NCBI RefSeq assembly: GCF_000143415.4
Contig: NW_003314268.1
Coordinates: 1,782,672-1,846,671 of the forward strand
Reading direction: 5' to 3'
Origin: Selaginella moellendorffii
Taxonomy: Eukaryota > Streptophyta > Lycopodiopsida > Selaginellales > Selaginellaceae
Length of the DNA stretch: 64,000 nucleotides
The position numbers were made by a program, and so were the translations under genes. The notes beneath the pieces were generated by a model. That model was not told the DNA's origin, made no database searches, and worked only from the letters and a program-made list of their open reading frames with translations. Shown piece by piece: positions 32,529-44,214 of the stretch (the first letter of the stretch is position 1; each line of letters opens with the position of its first letter).

Positions 32529-34144
32529 TGTGAGACAGAATTCCTAAAGCCCCAAAAATGGAGTTGAAAGGGTGCTATGTGGTAGTGGTTGAAACAAAAG
32601 CCAAACGAGAGTAATACATTTGGACTAAAAGCTCCAACTTCAAAAGTCGAGAGTGGGAGTGGAACTCTCAACGAAGTGCTCAAGGAATGAGCACGAAGTA
32701 TGCAATAAGTGAGTCTCTAGAAAAAGGGACACAAGAGGATCAACACATGACACGTGGAAGTGTCGAGATGGAGTCCAAGATGGACCTAAGATGGAGTCCG
32801 AGATGGACCTGAGATGGAGTCTAAGATGGACCAAAGATGGAGTCTGAGATGGATTTGAGGTGGAATCCAAAATGGAGTCCAAGATGGAATCTGAGATGGA
32901 GTCCGAGATGGAGTTCGAGATGGAATCTGAGATGGAGTCCGAGATGGAGTTCGAGATGGACCTAAGGTGGAGTTCTAGATGGAGTTCGAGATGGAATTTG
33001 AGATGGACTCGAAATGTAGTCCGAGATGAAACTGAGATCGAGACCAAGACCTAGACTAAGTGCGAGTCTGAATCCGAATACTAATATATGCTATTGGGTG
33101 AAAGCCCAAAGTGATTGCCCCCAAAGAGGGAGAAAGGGGGGGGGGGGGGGTGGGTGGTGGGGGTGGGTGGTGGGGGTGCTATAGGAGGTTCCAAAAGTAT
33201 AGTAGAGAGAGTGTGGGAATTGGACCTTATTAGAGCTAATTTGGCCAAGAAAGGCTAGTGTGACCCAAGATGATTATACCCATGTGTTGGGTGATGATAT
33301 ATCCATTAAAGAGTCCAAAGCTAGAGTGAATACAAACTAACAAGTGGGGTACCTTAGTGGAGTGTTCAAGAGGCGGCTCTAGTTCCTACGGGAGATCGAA
33401 TGATCGATGCTCTTAGTCCAAATGTGGGTAGCACTACCTACTTGGATACTTGGTGTGGCTTAATGGAACCTCGCTATAGCCCCATGGTTAGAGCACCCAA
33501 AGGCAGAAGGTGGGGAGAGTACCCATAAGGCTTATATAGGGCCATAGTGTTTCAAAATGTTGCCATAAAGTCCTAGACTGTGGAAAGGAAGAGGAGCAAT
33601 CCTCTAGTGTAGTGACCAAGGATATGGTTATATAGTGAGGAAGTCCCAAAGGATAGTGGGACTTAATAGTTGGGCCTGTGGACCTTGACCCAGTGGTAGT
33701 GTCGGCAAACACGGCCATAGACAGAAAGGGACTTGGTGAGAACTAAAAAAGGGATTTTGGGGAAGGTTGTTTGCCATATTTACGGGCATTTTAAGGATGC
33801 TAAGGAGTAGATCTAGGATGATCACTCATAAATGGATATCTTAGTCTTTGAGAGATGGGATTGTGATATAGGTGGTGTTGGATCACCTGTGTGAAAAAGG
33901 TGAATGGGCATAGCCTTAATGTAATAGGTTGATATGTTAATGGTACCTTTAGGTGTCGGTTATGGGACTGGACACGTGAAGTACTTGGACCAAGTATAAA
34001 GGTTGAGTGGCATAAATGCCATTCTCGGGGCTAGCAAGCCTCAAGTCTAGAATAAGACTTATGGAGGTTGTGAGTGAGACTTCTCTAAGTGGTTAGAGGT
34101 GTGGTTAAATGACTAAAGTAGAATGGAAAATTTAGTCATTTACA
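32529..34144 (+). mobile_element. Family A LTR-like copy 1
   Basis: The block begins TGTGAGAC and ends TTTACA. It matches the reverse complement of the complete family A LTRs at 48779-50535 and 54586-56422, so it lies in the element's forward sense. It includes a diverged copy of the short-motif array (GAGATGGAGTCC type, about 32757-33020) and a G-rich run at about 33129-33178. No coding capacity was seen. Confidence 0.7.
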
Positions 34145-34349
34145 GTTAACTAATGGATACCTATATCCTCGCTTGGTATGCTGATATAATGCTAGACTCT
34201 GTTTGGCTCCGTTTGTAAGAGGTTGCAAATGTATAGTAGTGATTTAGGCATGATTGACCAACTTAAAGCATAGTTTAGCTTCTGCTTGCGTGCTTGTCTT
34301 TTTTTTTGTGTTTGGCTTGGGTCTAAACTTAAGTTCCACACCATGCTAG

Positions 34350-35843
34350 TGTGAGACACAAATCCCAGAGCCCCAAAAGTGGAGATGAAAGGGTGCCACG
34401 TGGTAGTGGTCAAAACAAAAGTCAAACAAGAGTAATATGTTTGGACTAAAAACTCTAACTTGAAAAGTTAAGAGCGGGAGTGGAACTCTCAACGAAGTGC
34501 TTGAGGAATGAGCACGAAGTAAATAATAAGTGAGTCTCTAGAAAAAGGGACACAAGAGGACCAACACATGTGGAAGTGTTGAGATGGAGTCTGAGATGAA
34601 TCCGAGATGGAGTTCGAGATTTACCCAAGATGGAATCCAAGATGGACCCAAGGTGGAATCCAATATGGAGTCCAAGATGGAATCCAAGATGGAGTCCAAG
34701 ATGAAGTCGGAGATGGAATCTGAGATAGACCCAAAATGTAGTCTGAGATGGAATCGAGACTGAGACCAAGTTCGAGTCTAAGTTCGAGTCCGAGTCTAAG
34801 TACAAATACTAATACAGGCTGTTGGGTGAAAGCCCAAAGCAATCATCCCCTTGGGGGCAGGAGGGGGGGTGGGGTGCTATAGAGGGTTCCAAAAGTATAG
34901 TAGGGAGAGTGTAGGGGTTGGACCCCAATGGAGCTAGTTTGGCTAGGAAAGGCTAGTGTGACCCAAGAAGACTATGCCACGTGTTGGGTGATGATATATC
35001 TACTAAAGAGTCTAAAGTTAGAGTGAATACGGACTAACAAGTGGGGTAGCTTGGTGAAGTGTTTAAGAGTTGGCTTTAGTTCCCCTAGGAGATCGATTGA
35101 TCGATACTTCTAATCCAAGCGTGGGTGGCAATATCTACCTGGATACCTAGCGTGGCTCAACGGAACCTCGCTCTAGCCCCATGGTTAGAGCGCCTAAAGG
35201 TGGAAGGTAGGGAGAGTACCCATGAGGCTCACATAGGGCCACAGTGCTTTGAAATGTTGTCCCAAAGTTTCGGACTGTGAAAAAGAAGAGGAGCAATCCT
35301 TTGGTGTAGTGACCAAGGATACGGTCACATGGTAAAGAAGTCCCAAAGGACAGTGGGATTTAGTGGTCGGGCCTGTAGGCCTTGACCCAATGGTAGTGTT
35401 GGTGAACATGGCCATGGATAGAAAGGGATTTAGTGGGAACTAAAAAAGGGATATTGAGGAAGGTTGTTGATGCATGTCTGCAGGCATCCTAAGGATAGTA
35501 AGGAGTGGATCTAGAATGATCACTCATGAACGGATGGCCTAGTCTTTGAGAGACGGGATAGTGATATAGGTGGTGTTGAATCACTAGTGTGACAAAAATG
35601 AATGGGTATGGCCTTAGTGTAACAGGTTGATATGTCGGTGGTACCTTTTGGTGTCAGTCATGGGATCAGACATGTGAAGCATTTGGACCAAGTGTAAATG
35701 TTGAGTGGCATAGATGCTATTTTCAAGGCTAGCAAGCCCCAAGTCTGGAATAGGACTTATGGAGGTTATGAGTGAGACTCCTCTAAGTGGTTGGAGGTGT
35801 GGTTAAGTGACTAAAGTAAAATGGAAAATTTAGTCATTTATAG
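34350..35843 (+). mobile_element. Family A LTR-like copy 2, tandem with copy 1
   Basis: This is a second copy of the 32529-34144 block in the same direction. A ~205-bp spacer (34145-34349) separates them, and a related sequence recurs after this copy (35844 to about 35950). Both copies are preceded by the same 18 bp (AAGTTCCACACCATGCTA), so the repeating unit is about 1.8 kb. The CA terminus is mutated. Confidence 0.65.
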
Positions 35844-36255
35844 CTAGCTAATGGGTACCCATATCCTTGCTTTATGCCACTAGTATACTAAAATAACACT
35901 AGACTTTGTTTGGCTTTATTTGGTTTCGTTTTGCATGCTAGTCTTGGCATTAGAATGTTGGATTGTTCAAAATTGCTCTATACTTCTATCCCTTTATTCC
36001 TTAGGCTGTACGTTCGAGAGTTGTTTTGTGCTCCGGTTCCTTTACACCTTGGCTCCATGCTTAGGAGTTTGGCTCTATTCTTTCATTCAGTGGCCTAATT
36101 CCTTGAAACTTGGGTTCCACTCCACTATCCTTGGACACATGGCATATGGCATGTGACATGTGACACATGGCACATGGAGGGTTTAGGTTCCACTTCATAG
36201 TCATCCTATGGTAAATCACCATAGAATAAAAGGTGAAAACCACGTGCACTACATT

Positions 36256-36266
36256 TGGTATCAGAG
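36256..36266 (+). other. Retrotransposon primer binding site (initiator tRNA-Met type)
   Basis: TGGTATCAGAG follows ...ACTACA|TT, as expected just inside a 5' LTR on the plus strand. It implies an LTR ending at 36253. The DNA that follows (36267-36980) shows no coding frame or other feature. Confidence 0.55.
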
Positions 36267-36979
36267 GATGAGTCTCAGGGAGTATTATCCAATGAGATTG
36301 GGCACCTAGTCTTATTGCATATGTAGAGATGAAAATGATGATCCGAGTGGGTACATATTTGGGTGCTATGACTTTGCAATTGTTTATTGGGTATGAATTT
36401 TGGTTATTTTTTGGTACCATATTATGTGAGCTTGCTCTTGGGTTAATAGGAGGGATTAAGATGTTTCATTTACACTAGTTTGTGCTTGGGCTTGTGAGTG
36501 AGGCACATTAACAACTCAAGGTTACATTTTAAGTTGACACAATTAATGTTAGTCTATTGAGGGTTACCATGAGTGGTTCCATGTACCATGGGTAAAAGTA
36601 AACCTCCCCTGGATTTGTTATGAGTGGCAAATAAACTAGTCTATAGTTGTTTAGCATAGTACTAGTGGATCTTTCCTAGGTTGATTATAAGTGGATTAAT
36701 TAAGATTGTAAGGGTTAGTTTATTGGTTCAAGTAGTCATTATTGCACTCTCTTATAAACTTTTTCTTGGATTCGACTGAAGGCAGTGCTAATGCAAACTT
36801 GAGGTTTAGTCAAGTTGAGTATGAAAACAGAGTTATCAAGGATGAAGGATCAAACACATAAATCATTTTCCCTTTTTGGAGAGATAATTTGCAACAAGAT
36901 GTGCACTTATTGCTCACTTTGAGCTCATTCCTCAAGCCCTTTTCATTTCATTTCCATAATGAAATATATTTTATTTTCC

Positions 36980-38340
36980 ACAATCCATTAGCACCAAACA
37001 TATGAGTGTTCCTTACCTAATTTTTCTATTTGGATTCCTTCCAATGATTTCCATAGCCCATTCTTGGCCTTTAGTCTTGTGCTCCTATCTTTTGATTTTT
37101 GCACCAAACAATATAGGATTACTACCTCCATTTTTGAGGTTTCCTTTTGGTTCCATAGCAAAGGTCTATAAGCGACTAATTTTTCCATTCTACTTTAGTC
37201 ACTTAACCACACCTTTGACCAATTGGAGGAATTTCACTCACAACCTTTATAAGTCCTATTCTAGACTTGGGCATGCTAGCCCCAAGAATGGCATCCCCGC
37301 CACTCAACCTTTGCACTTGGCCCAGGTGCTTCACATGTCCGATCCCATAACCGACACCCCAAAGTACCACTGACATATCAATCCATCATGCTAAGGCCAT
37401 GCCCCTTTACCTTGGTCACATCGGTGGTCTAACACCACTTACATCATAGTCTTGTCTCTCAAAGATTAGGCCATCCATCCATGAGTGATTATCCCGGATC
37501 CACTCCTTAGCATCCTTAGGATGCCCACAGGCATGGGGAATAGCCTTCCCCAATATCCCTATTCCAGTCCTCACCAAGACCCTTTTTGTCCATGGCCGTG
37601 CTCGCTATCACTGCCATTGGATCAAGGCTCACAAGCCCGACCACTAAGTCCCACGGTCCTCTAGGACTTCCTCCTCCCACGACCATATCCTTGGTCTCTA
37701 CACTAGAGGATTGCTCCTCTTCCTCTTCACTGTCTGGGACTTTGGGACAACCTTTCGGAACACTGTGGCTTTATATGAGCCTTGTGGGTACTCTCCCCTC
37801 CTTCTACCTTTAGGTGCTCTAGCCATGGGCTTAGAGCGAGGTTCCGTTAAGCCACACTAGGTATCTAAGTAAGTAGTGCCACCCACACTTGGATTGGGTG
37901 CATCAACCATTTGATCTCTCGAGGGAATTAAAGTTGGCTCTTGAACACTTCACCAAGCTACCCCACTTGTTGGTTCATATTCACTCTAGCTTTGGACTTC
38001 CCAGTGGTTATCCCATCACTCAACACTTGGGTGCAGCCTTCCTGGGCCAAATTGGCCTTTCCTGCCCAAATTGGCTCCACTAGAGTCCTCCCCCTACTAT
38101 ACTTTTGGAGCTGATCAAACCCCCCAAGGTTTGGGAGATGAACACTTTGGGCTTTCACCCTCTCAGACTCGAACTCGAACTCAGGCTTGGGCTTGGTCTT
38201 GGCCTCGGTCTTGGTCTCGGTCCCAGTCCCGGTCTTGGTCTTGGTCTCGGTCCTGGTCTAGGTCTCGGTCTCGGTCTTAGTCCTGGTCTTGGTCTCGGTC
38301 TCGACTTCGGACTCCATCTCGGGTCCTTCTCGGATTCCAT
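36980..38340 (-). mobile_element. Family A element, deleted copy: internal fragment joined to an LTR
   Basis: Positions 36980-37168 match the internal region around 51150-51320 of the complete copy. From 37169 the sequence is family A LTR (agcgactaatttttccattc onward). It runs through the CTCGGT-type array (about 38160-38330) and is cut at 38340 by a Cassandra-type LTR. About 3.2 kb of internal DNA is missing relative to the complete copy. Confidence 0.7.
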
Positions 38341-38555
38341 TGTAAGCAACCAAAGAGAACGACTTGAGAGACGATCTATGGGATTCAAATATAGAGGGAA
38401 AGGGCCCATGAACAAGAGTGCACCCCCTTTTCCAATCGGTTAAGGGTCTTGGGATATTTGGAGTTAAGCGTCCTTGGGTTTGAATAGTACTAGTCTGGGT
38501 GACCTCCTGGGAAGTCCAAACTCATGAGCTTACATTTGGTATCGGAGTGAATCTA
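38341..38555 (+). mobile_element. Cassandra-type TRIM: LTR with 5S rRNA-derived core, plus primer binding site
   Basis: The LTR runs 38341 (TGTAAGCAAC) to 38534 (CTTACA) and is followed at once by the primer binding site TTTGGTATCGGAG. Positions 38463-38517 match the 3' half of plant 5S rRNA: GTTAAGCGT, TTGGG, AGTAGTACTAG-like and TGGGTGACCTCCTGGGAAGT. This part holds the internal Pol III promoter boxes A and C. A 5S-derived core in a ~200-bp LTR is diagnostic of Cassandra elements. Only the 5' LTR and primer site remain; family A internal DNA resumes at about 38556. Confidence 0.8.
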
Positions 38556-38760
38556 ATGACCCACACATGAGTCTCTTAAACTTATAATACCATTGCATTG
38601 TCACAGTTCATTTCCCTTAGATGTTTTTCCCATTTGGTCACTTTGACCAAGCCACACCATTACCAATAATTCAAATCAACACTTCGAAGTAAGAACTTTA
38701 TTCCTTTACCTCACAAGGACTTTGTCCTTGTTTTAGCCATAAGATCACTTTATGATCTAA
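38556..38760 (-). mobile_element. Family A internal fragment
   Basis: This stretch matches 51430-51640 of the complete copy; for example, both contain the phrase accaagccacacca. It resumes the internal sequence interrupted at 37168, so an LTR and a Cassandra fragment lie between the two parts. Confidence 0.6.
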
Positions 38761-38772
38761 CTAACAATCTAT

Positions 38773-41700
38773 TTAAGATATGAAAAATAAGAAAATGCAA
38801 ACCTTTTGGATTCGGCCACCTGTTCCTTTTGTTTCAACCGGGATGTTTGAGAGTAGGCAGCCTGATACAAACTCAGCCAATCTAGAGTCATCATTCTCCA
38901 CCATTGTTGCAAGAAGACCTCCCCAAAATAAAGAACAGGGAAGAATGACTAGCATAATGCCCTCATATCGCAACACCTTGGATGCCACATCCACCACTTG
39001 AGAAATATGGTCCGATTGAAGGATGTTCCAGGATGGAGTGTCACCTTGTAGAGGTGGTAACCCATTAGGCAAATCGAAGAATGTGAGGTTGATGCCAAAA
39101 GTATTGTTCATTCCCAATCCTCGCATCCATCTATGGAACATAAAAGACTCTTGGGTCATGTCGTTGGAAAGATGAAAGTAGTCCCCAATAACTATTTCCA
39201 CATTGCCAACACTTCCTGTAGGAGAAAGAGGGCAAACTTGAATAGTGTTCAAAACCGGGAAACATTAAAGGTAATACATGTTTTTTTTCATATCTATTTA
39301 TGTGAAGCTGATGAAGATAACTCTTGGAGGTCATCCTCTGTAGCAATGGGGAGGGATGGAAAGAATGCATTTGTACATCAGCGTCTAGAGTGCTAGCTAG
39401 TTTCTTCGATATCTATAACCAAATTACAATAAGTAAGGTCAATGGAAATCAAGTTCTTACTCTCTTGGATGACCTCACTATGGAGCTACCTTTGTACAAT
39501 CCAAGCAATCAGGGCTGGATGAGCAGCGGTAGTAGGATTTGGGGAATAGGCAACTACTGTAGGATGAGATGGGGCAGAAGAGTTTTTAGCTAGGTTCTCC
39601 ACTTCTTCCTCTTTGGTTTGCTCAATATGAATCTTGTCCCTGTCCTAAGGCATCTCCACTCCTCCAAAAATGCCTCTACATTAAAGTAGAAACATAAATT
39701 ACTGCAAGGAAGTTTTACTTATCAAACCTAGATGACACTTGAGGTAGAGATCAAGCTCAAAAGGTGATGATGGCATTTGCCTCCACAACTCCAAGTACTA
39801 TGGACAAAGTTCTCACTCCTGTGCAGTGGGACAATGGAACTCTGGCTCATACATGCCAAGTTTCTTCCCACTAGTTAAGAGCTTGAGAAAAACACTTACT
39901 ACGTACACTAAAGCACATGGGAAATGATTTAAATACTTACAAAAGAGCCATGATTAAATAAATAAGTCAATTTGTTGCAATATACCTATATGCCATATGG
40001 TGCAAGAAAAATGGTTGGCCTAGGTGATTCTTGAAATCCATGGAGCTTGAGTTGCCATCAGGAAGCCATTCATCCCCAAGCTCTGAAGGGAAGCTCGGAC
40101 ATATTCTGGAAGTGTTATGCTGGTGTAGACACTAGTAAGGAACTTTGATCCATGCTTGAAGTAACTCCTTAGTAGCCGCAATACTCTAAGTGATATAGAG
40201 CTTCTCCTTCATCACATTTTCAAGTTTGCTCTCCAACCTCTTATCATTGTTACAATACCAAGTGTTAAGGAGATCCAAGCAAGAGGTTTGTTTGTTGAAG
40301 GAGAGCTTGCTTTTTGCGATGTTATAGATCAATTTGTAAGCAACCAAAGAGAATGACTTGAGAGACGATCCATAGGGGTTCAAATATAGAGGGAAAGGGC
40401 CCATGAACAAGAGTGCACCCCCTTTTCTAAACGGTTAAGGGTCTTGGGATATTTGGGGTTAAGCGTCCTTGGGTTTGAGTAGTACTGGGCTGGGTGACCT
40501 CCCGGGAAGTCTAAACTCAAGTCACTTACACAATTCTTCAGGTGCTTTACCATTTCTTGCAAGGACAAGGATTTCAAAGTGGACTGAGAAAGATAAAAGG
40601 GACTGACTTATTGCCACGAGAGCATATCTCTGCAATGCAATCTAGCCAATCTTTATCGCATTGGATGTCCACAATCTCAAGTAGCTTCTTCACCTTTGAT
40701 TTCTTGAAGTTCAAAATGCACTATTCAATTTGTTGCAGTTCAAGGTTCTTTTGCACTTCATCCGTCACTTGCGTAATTTTGAAATATAAGTTTTGCTTTG
40801 CCTTGACAATTGGCTAAAAGGAAAACTTTAGAAAACACAAGTTCATGCAAGAAAAGGATACCTTTGCCCAGACTACAACCAAAAAATCCATAGGCACCTA
40901 ATACTAAGTAAGCAACCCTTGGCCTTCACGTGCTATAAGTTTTACTTGAATTGCTTCCATAACCTCACGACTATATAGCATCTGGATTTCCTCAAGAGAA
41001 AGCATGCCAACATATTGAAGGTGCGCTTGGAAAGCAAATTGATTAAGCCTGTAACATAGTTAGTGAGAACAAAGGTCATTAGTAAGGGATTCTTATATGT
41101 TGATCTTGTGACATGCCAAGTTGAGCCTCATAGCTTGGTTTCGATCCTCTGGCTCCACAAGTGTCATTGGAATACAAATATGTCACCCGTCATCGTCCTG
41201 GAACTTCTTTTGGATACACCTCCAAAATGCTAGCCACTGGTGGTTTCCATCAATAATGAAGAATATCTGGTGTACAAACGCTTGTGTCTCCTTATGGCAT
41301 GCCATCAAAGTATCAAACTCTTGAGATTTCCTCTGCCATATTTGATCCCAAGTTTACTCAATCTCATGAGTAACCATGTCTATGCGATTTGTTCTAGGGA
41401 ATGATGACGACACAATAAATGATCCAGCAGTGTGCCTAAATCCAACCTCTGTGAAAATAGCCATGTTGAGGTCATAAGCTAAGTGAAGATAGCAAAGTGG
41501 AATCTGAAGATGTTGGGATCCTTTCCAAGCCATTTCACCTAACACCCTACTGATAGTTCGTTCTTAAGCTTGGACAACAGTCTCACGTACTTGCTCATTC
41601 AAAATCATGTTGGCCTCTAGCATAGTTACCACCTTATTTCTGTGACCTTCAAGAACAGCAGCATGTCTGCCATTTCCACCACCAAGATCTACCCCACCAC

Positions 41701-41880
41701 CTGTAGCACCAAGTGCCTCATTTTTGCCACCAAGTTTTGGTGGTAGTGCCACCTATGGCACTACCACCAGCAGCTTCTCTTGTGCTATAGATAGGTTCTT
41801 CATTTTCACGCTCTCTAGAGCCATCTAGCTCCTACAAGCTAACACCTGGATCAGGATCAACCATTACTTGGATCTAGACA
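38773..41880 (-). pseudogene. Decayed ParB-like / DNA methyltransferase-like gene
   Basis: Reading the minus strand from about 41.9 kb, one frame stays coding-like from 41752 to about 41100 with only three in-frame stops. It contains LNMAIFTEVGFRHTAGSFIV and then FFIIDGNHQWLAFWRCIQ and CIPMTLVEPEDRNQAMRLNL, which resemble a ParB-type domain. Further exon-like pieces follow, including LNQFAFQAHLQYVGMLSLEE, KVKKLLEIVDIQCDKDWLDC and LIYNIAKSKLSFNKQTSCLD. The last exon (39252-38773) reads NVEIVIGDYFHLSND, FGINLTFFDLPNGLP and then VVDVASKVLRYEGIMLVILP. This resembles the GD...DLIFxDPPYG...VLKPGG region of N4/N6 DNA methyltransferases, with DPPY altered to DLPN. A Cassandra solo LTR at 40335-40530 splits it. 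Both domain calls are by eye and of medium certainty. Confidence 0.5.
40335..40530 (+). mobile_element. Cassandra-type solo LTR with target duplication CAATT
   Basis: The LTR begins TGTAAGCAAC and ends CACTTACA, closely matching 38341-38534. It includes the 5S-like core at 40458-40510 (GTTAAGCGT...TGGGTGACCTCCCGGGAAGT). Both sides carry the 5-bp CAATT (40330-40334 and 40531-40535). No primer site follows. This is therefore a solo LTR left by recombination, inserted in the decayed methyltransferase-like gene. Confidence 0.85.
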
Positions 41881-42105
41881 CCACTATTCCCACCATGGTC
41901 TTCCTTTGAAGTAGTGCTTTGAACTTGTGAGGTGTCTCTAGTGAATCTAACACAACGATCTAGTCGTTTTCCTGGAGAACAGAAGCATTGTAGTTGACTG
42001 CATGCTTCTTTTGTTGTAGCCAATTTATATGTCTACATAAAAATGATAAATAAATTTGAGTAAACATTAAAAAAATGTTTTGAAGAAAAATAGGAGCAAT
42101 TTCCT

Positions 42106-42820
42106 TAGCATTGGGAAGATTGGTTTGTTGCCAAACCAATCTTCTAGCACCAAGGGAACAAAAGAAAAAAAGAAAAAAAGTAGCTCTCTTGGTGCTTGGA
42201 AAATCAATTTGCTACTGAACCAGTCTTCCAATGCCAAGGGAATAAAGAAAAAATGAAAAGAAGTAGCTCCCTTGGTGCTAGGAAGATTGGTTCGGTGGTG
42301 AACCAATCTTCTAGTGCCAAGAAAACTAAAAAAAAGAAAAGGAACAACTCCCTTAGCACTGAGAAGATCGGTTTGACAGCAAACCAATCTTCTAGTGCTG
42401 AGGGAACAAAGAAAAGAAGAAAAGAAGTAGTTCCCTTGGCACTGGGAAGATCGGTTTGTCGCCGAACTGATCTTCTCAGTGCCAAGAGAACAAAAAAAAG
42501 AAAAAAAGAAGCAGTTCCCTTGGCATTGGGAAGATCGGTTCGTCACCGAACCAATCTTCTCAGTGCTAAGGGAACAGATGAAAGAAAAAAAGAAGCAGTT
42601 CCTTCGGCATTGGGAAGATCGGTTTGTCGCCAAACCAATCTTCTCAGTGCCAAGGGAACAAAAAAAGGAAAAGAAGCAGTTCCCTTGGCATTGGAAAGAT
42701 TGGTTTGTCGCCAAACCAATCTTCCCAATGCCAAGAAAATGACAAGAAAAAAAAAAACCTAGAATCTGATGTGTTGGGAAGATCGGTTTGCTGCTGAACT
42801 GATCATTCTAGTGGGAAGTA
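42106..42820. repeat. Tandem array of about nine ~80-bp hairpin-forming units
   Basis: Each unit has two near-complementary ~28-nt arms around a 4-5 nt loop, then an A-rich spacer. For one unit the arms are 42514-42542 and 42547-42575, pairing over 29 nt with four mismatches that would be G-U in RNA. Arms begin around GTTCCCTTGGCATTGGGAAG and contain GATCGGTTTG. Because each unit is palindromic, open frames run on both strands; these are not considered genes. Confidence 0.85.
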
Positions 42821-44200
42821 GCTGTGAGATGTAAGTTGCTCGCAAGCTAGGAGCAAAAGATGGGGAGGTGGAAAGACAACAGAGAGAGGCATATTTTGAT
42901 TGAGGAGTGTTTTTTTAGTGTTTTGAAGAACATCTAGTGTCCTAATTGAGAAGCATCTTGAAGCATATTGTGAGATTTCTCTCACCCTTCACCCTAGCAG
43001 TAAAACCCTAAAAATTAATAGTCATGATCAATAATCACAATCAATGGTCATGATTTTCATTCTCTTTAATGGCAATTGCTTTCTAGATTCTAGTGATATG
43101 TCAATTTTTTAACAGTACTTTAATTTTGCAAATGGTAGGATATATTTATTGGACAAATCCACTATGATCATAGATTTCACATGTTCTTTCCAAGAAGATA
43201 GTTATTCAAAGCTTTAGATATTAAGATATGTGTAATTGATTATAATACTATTGAAATGAATGGGGTTATAAGTGAGAGTTGCCAATTAATCATGAGAGTT
43301 GTAACTATGCATGAACTAACTTTTTTGAGCTTGACTCTCTCTCAGTTATCACAAAAGAATGACACTCTTTTGAAGGGAAAAGAGTATGGAGATGAGAGCG
43401 AAAACAAGCAATTAATGCTACAAATTTTGTGATTAATCGGCGCATCTCACTTATAACCCCATTCATTTCAACAGTATTATTCCTCTCACAATCAATTATA
43501 CAATTAATATGGGTGGCTCTTTAAGATTCTCATATATCTCTAGATTCTAAACGGTTGTATAAATTGTTAAAATAATTAACTTGTCCTTTGCAAGAACATA
43601 GCTAATTAAAGCTCATAATACAAAAGAATATCTTTATTCTTTCTTATCAGTTTCTCCCCAAATATTTTCTAAGTGTTTGAGTAAGAAGAAGATATGAGAG
43701 AATTCTACTTGAAGTTCGATTAAGAGCCTTTAATTGTTTTCTTTAAGAGTGTTATAGGAGAAAGCTTCCTTTGCAGAAGATTCAAGTTGAAGTTGGGATC
43801 AGTTAGTTTGGAGAATGTATGTCAGGATAAAGGTAATTAGATAGAAAAATCCATTCTTCTCGACAATGGTGTGGGAGAGAATGTGATTCAGTGGGATCTT
43901 GATAAATGTATAGATCAAAAGATTCTAGTTACAAGATCTCCGAAGCAAGTAGAGGAGAGCACATCAATTTCACAACGAACTGTGTAAGGAGTGAAGGATG
44001 AAGTTGTTCTCTCTAGTGACGAAAGTGAAGAAAATGAACTTCCCAGAAAAGTAAGTATCTTCCTTCTGGACCAGTTCATAAGACATTTCAGCAATCTCGA
44101 TCATTACAGTTGGAATTGAAGGAGTTCTAGTACATGAGGACTTCAAATTTCCACTGGCTAGTTTGTCAAGCAGGAAGAGAGGCATGGAAACACGTCTTAA
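42821..44200. other. AT-rich DNA, no gene recognised
   Basis: Apart from the fold-back at 43243-43479, only short open frames without motifs are present. Confidence 0.45.
43243..43479. repeat. Fold-back inverted repeat, MITE-like
   Basis: The arms 43243-43277 and 43445-43479 are reverse complements over 35 nt with one mismatch (core GAAATGAATGGGGTTATAAG). They enclose about 167 bp. Partial complementarity continues outward around AATTGATTATA. No target duplication was identified. Confidence 0.7.
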
Positions 44201-44214
44201 TCCACATAATTGGT

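Noticed and set aside
38463-38517. Possible 5S rRNA gene
   Set aside because: Only the 3' half of 5S is matched. The segment is enclosed in an LTR with TG...CA ends and a primer site, so it is a Cassandra core and not a functional 5S gene.
38341-40530. The two Cassandra LTRs as the two ends of one element
   Set aside because: The right-hand copy has its own perfect CAATT duplication on both sides and no internal DNA attached, so it is an independent solo LTR.
42067-42762. Open frames of 188-215 codons on both strands over the hairpin array
   Set aside because: The frames exist because the palindromic ~80-bp unit lacks stops. The same pseudo-repeats are read on either strand.
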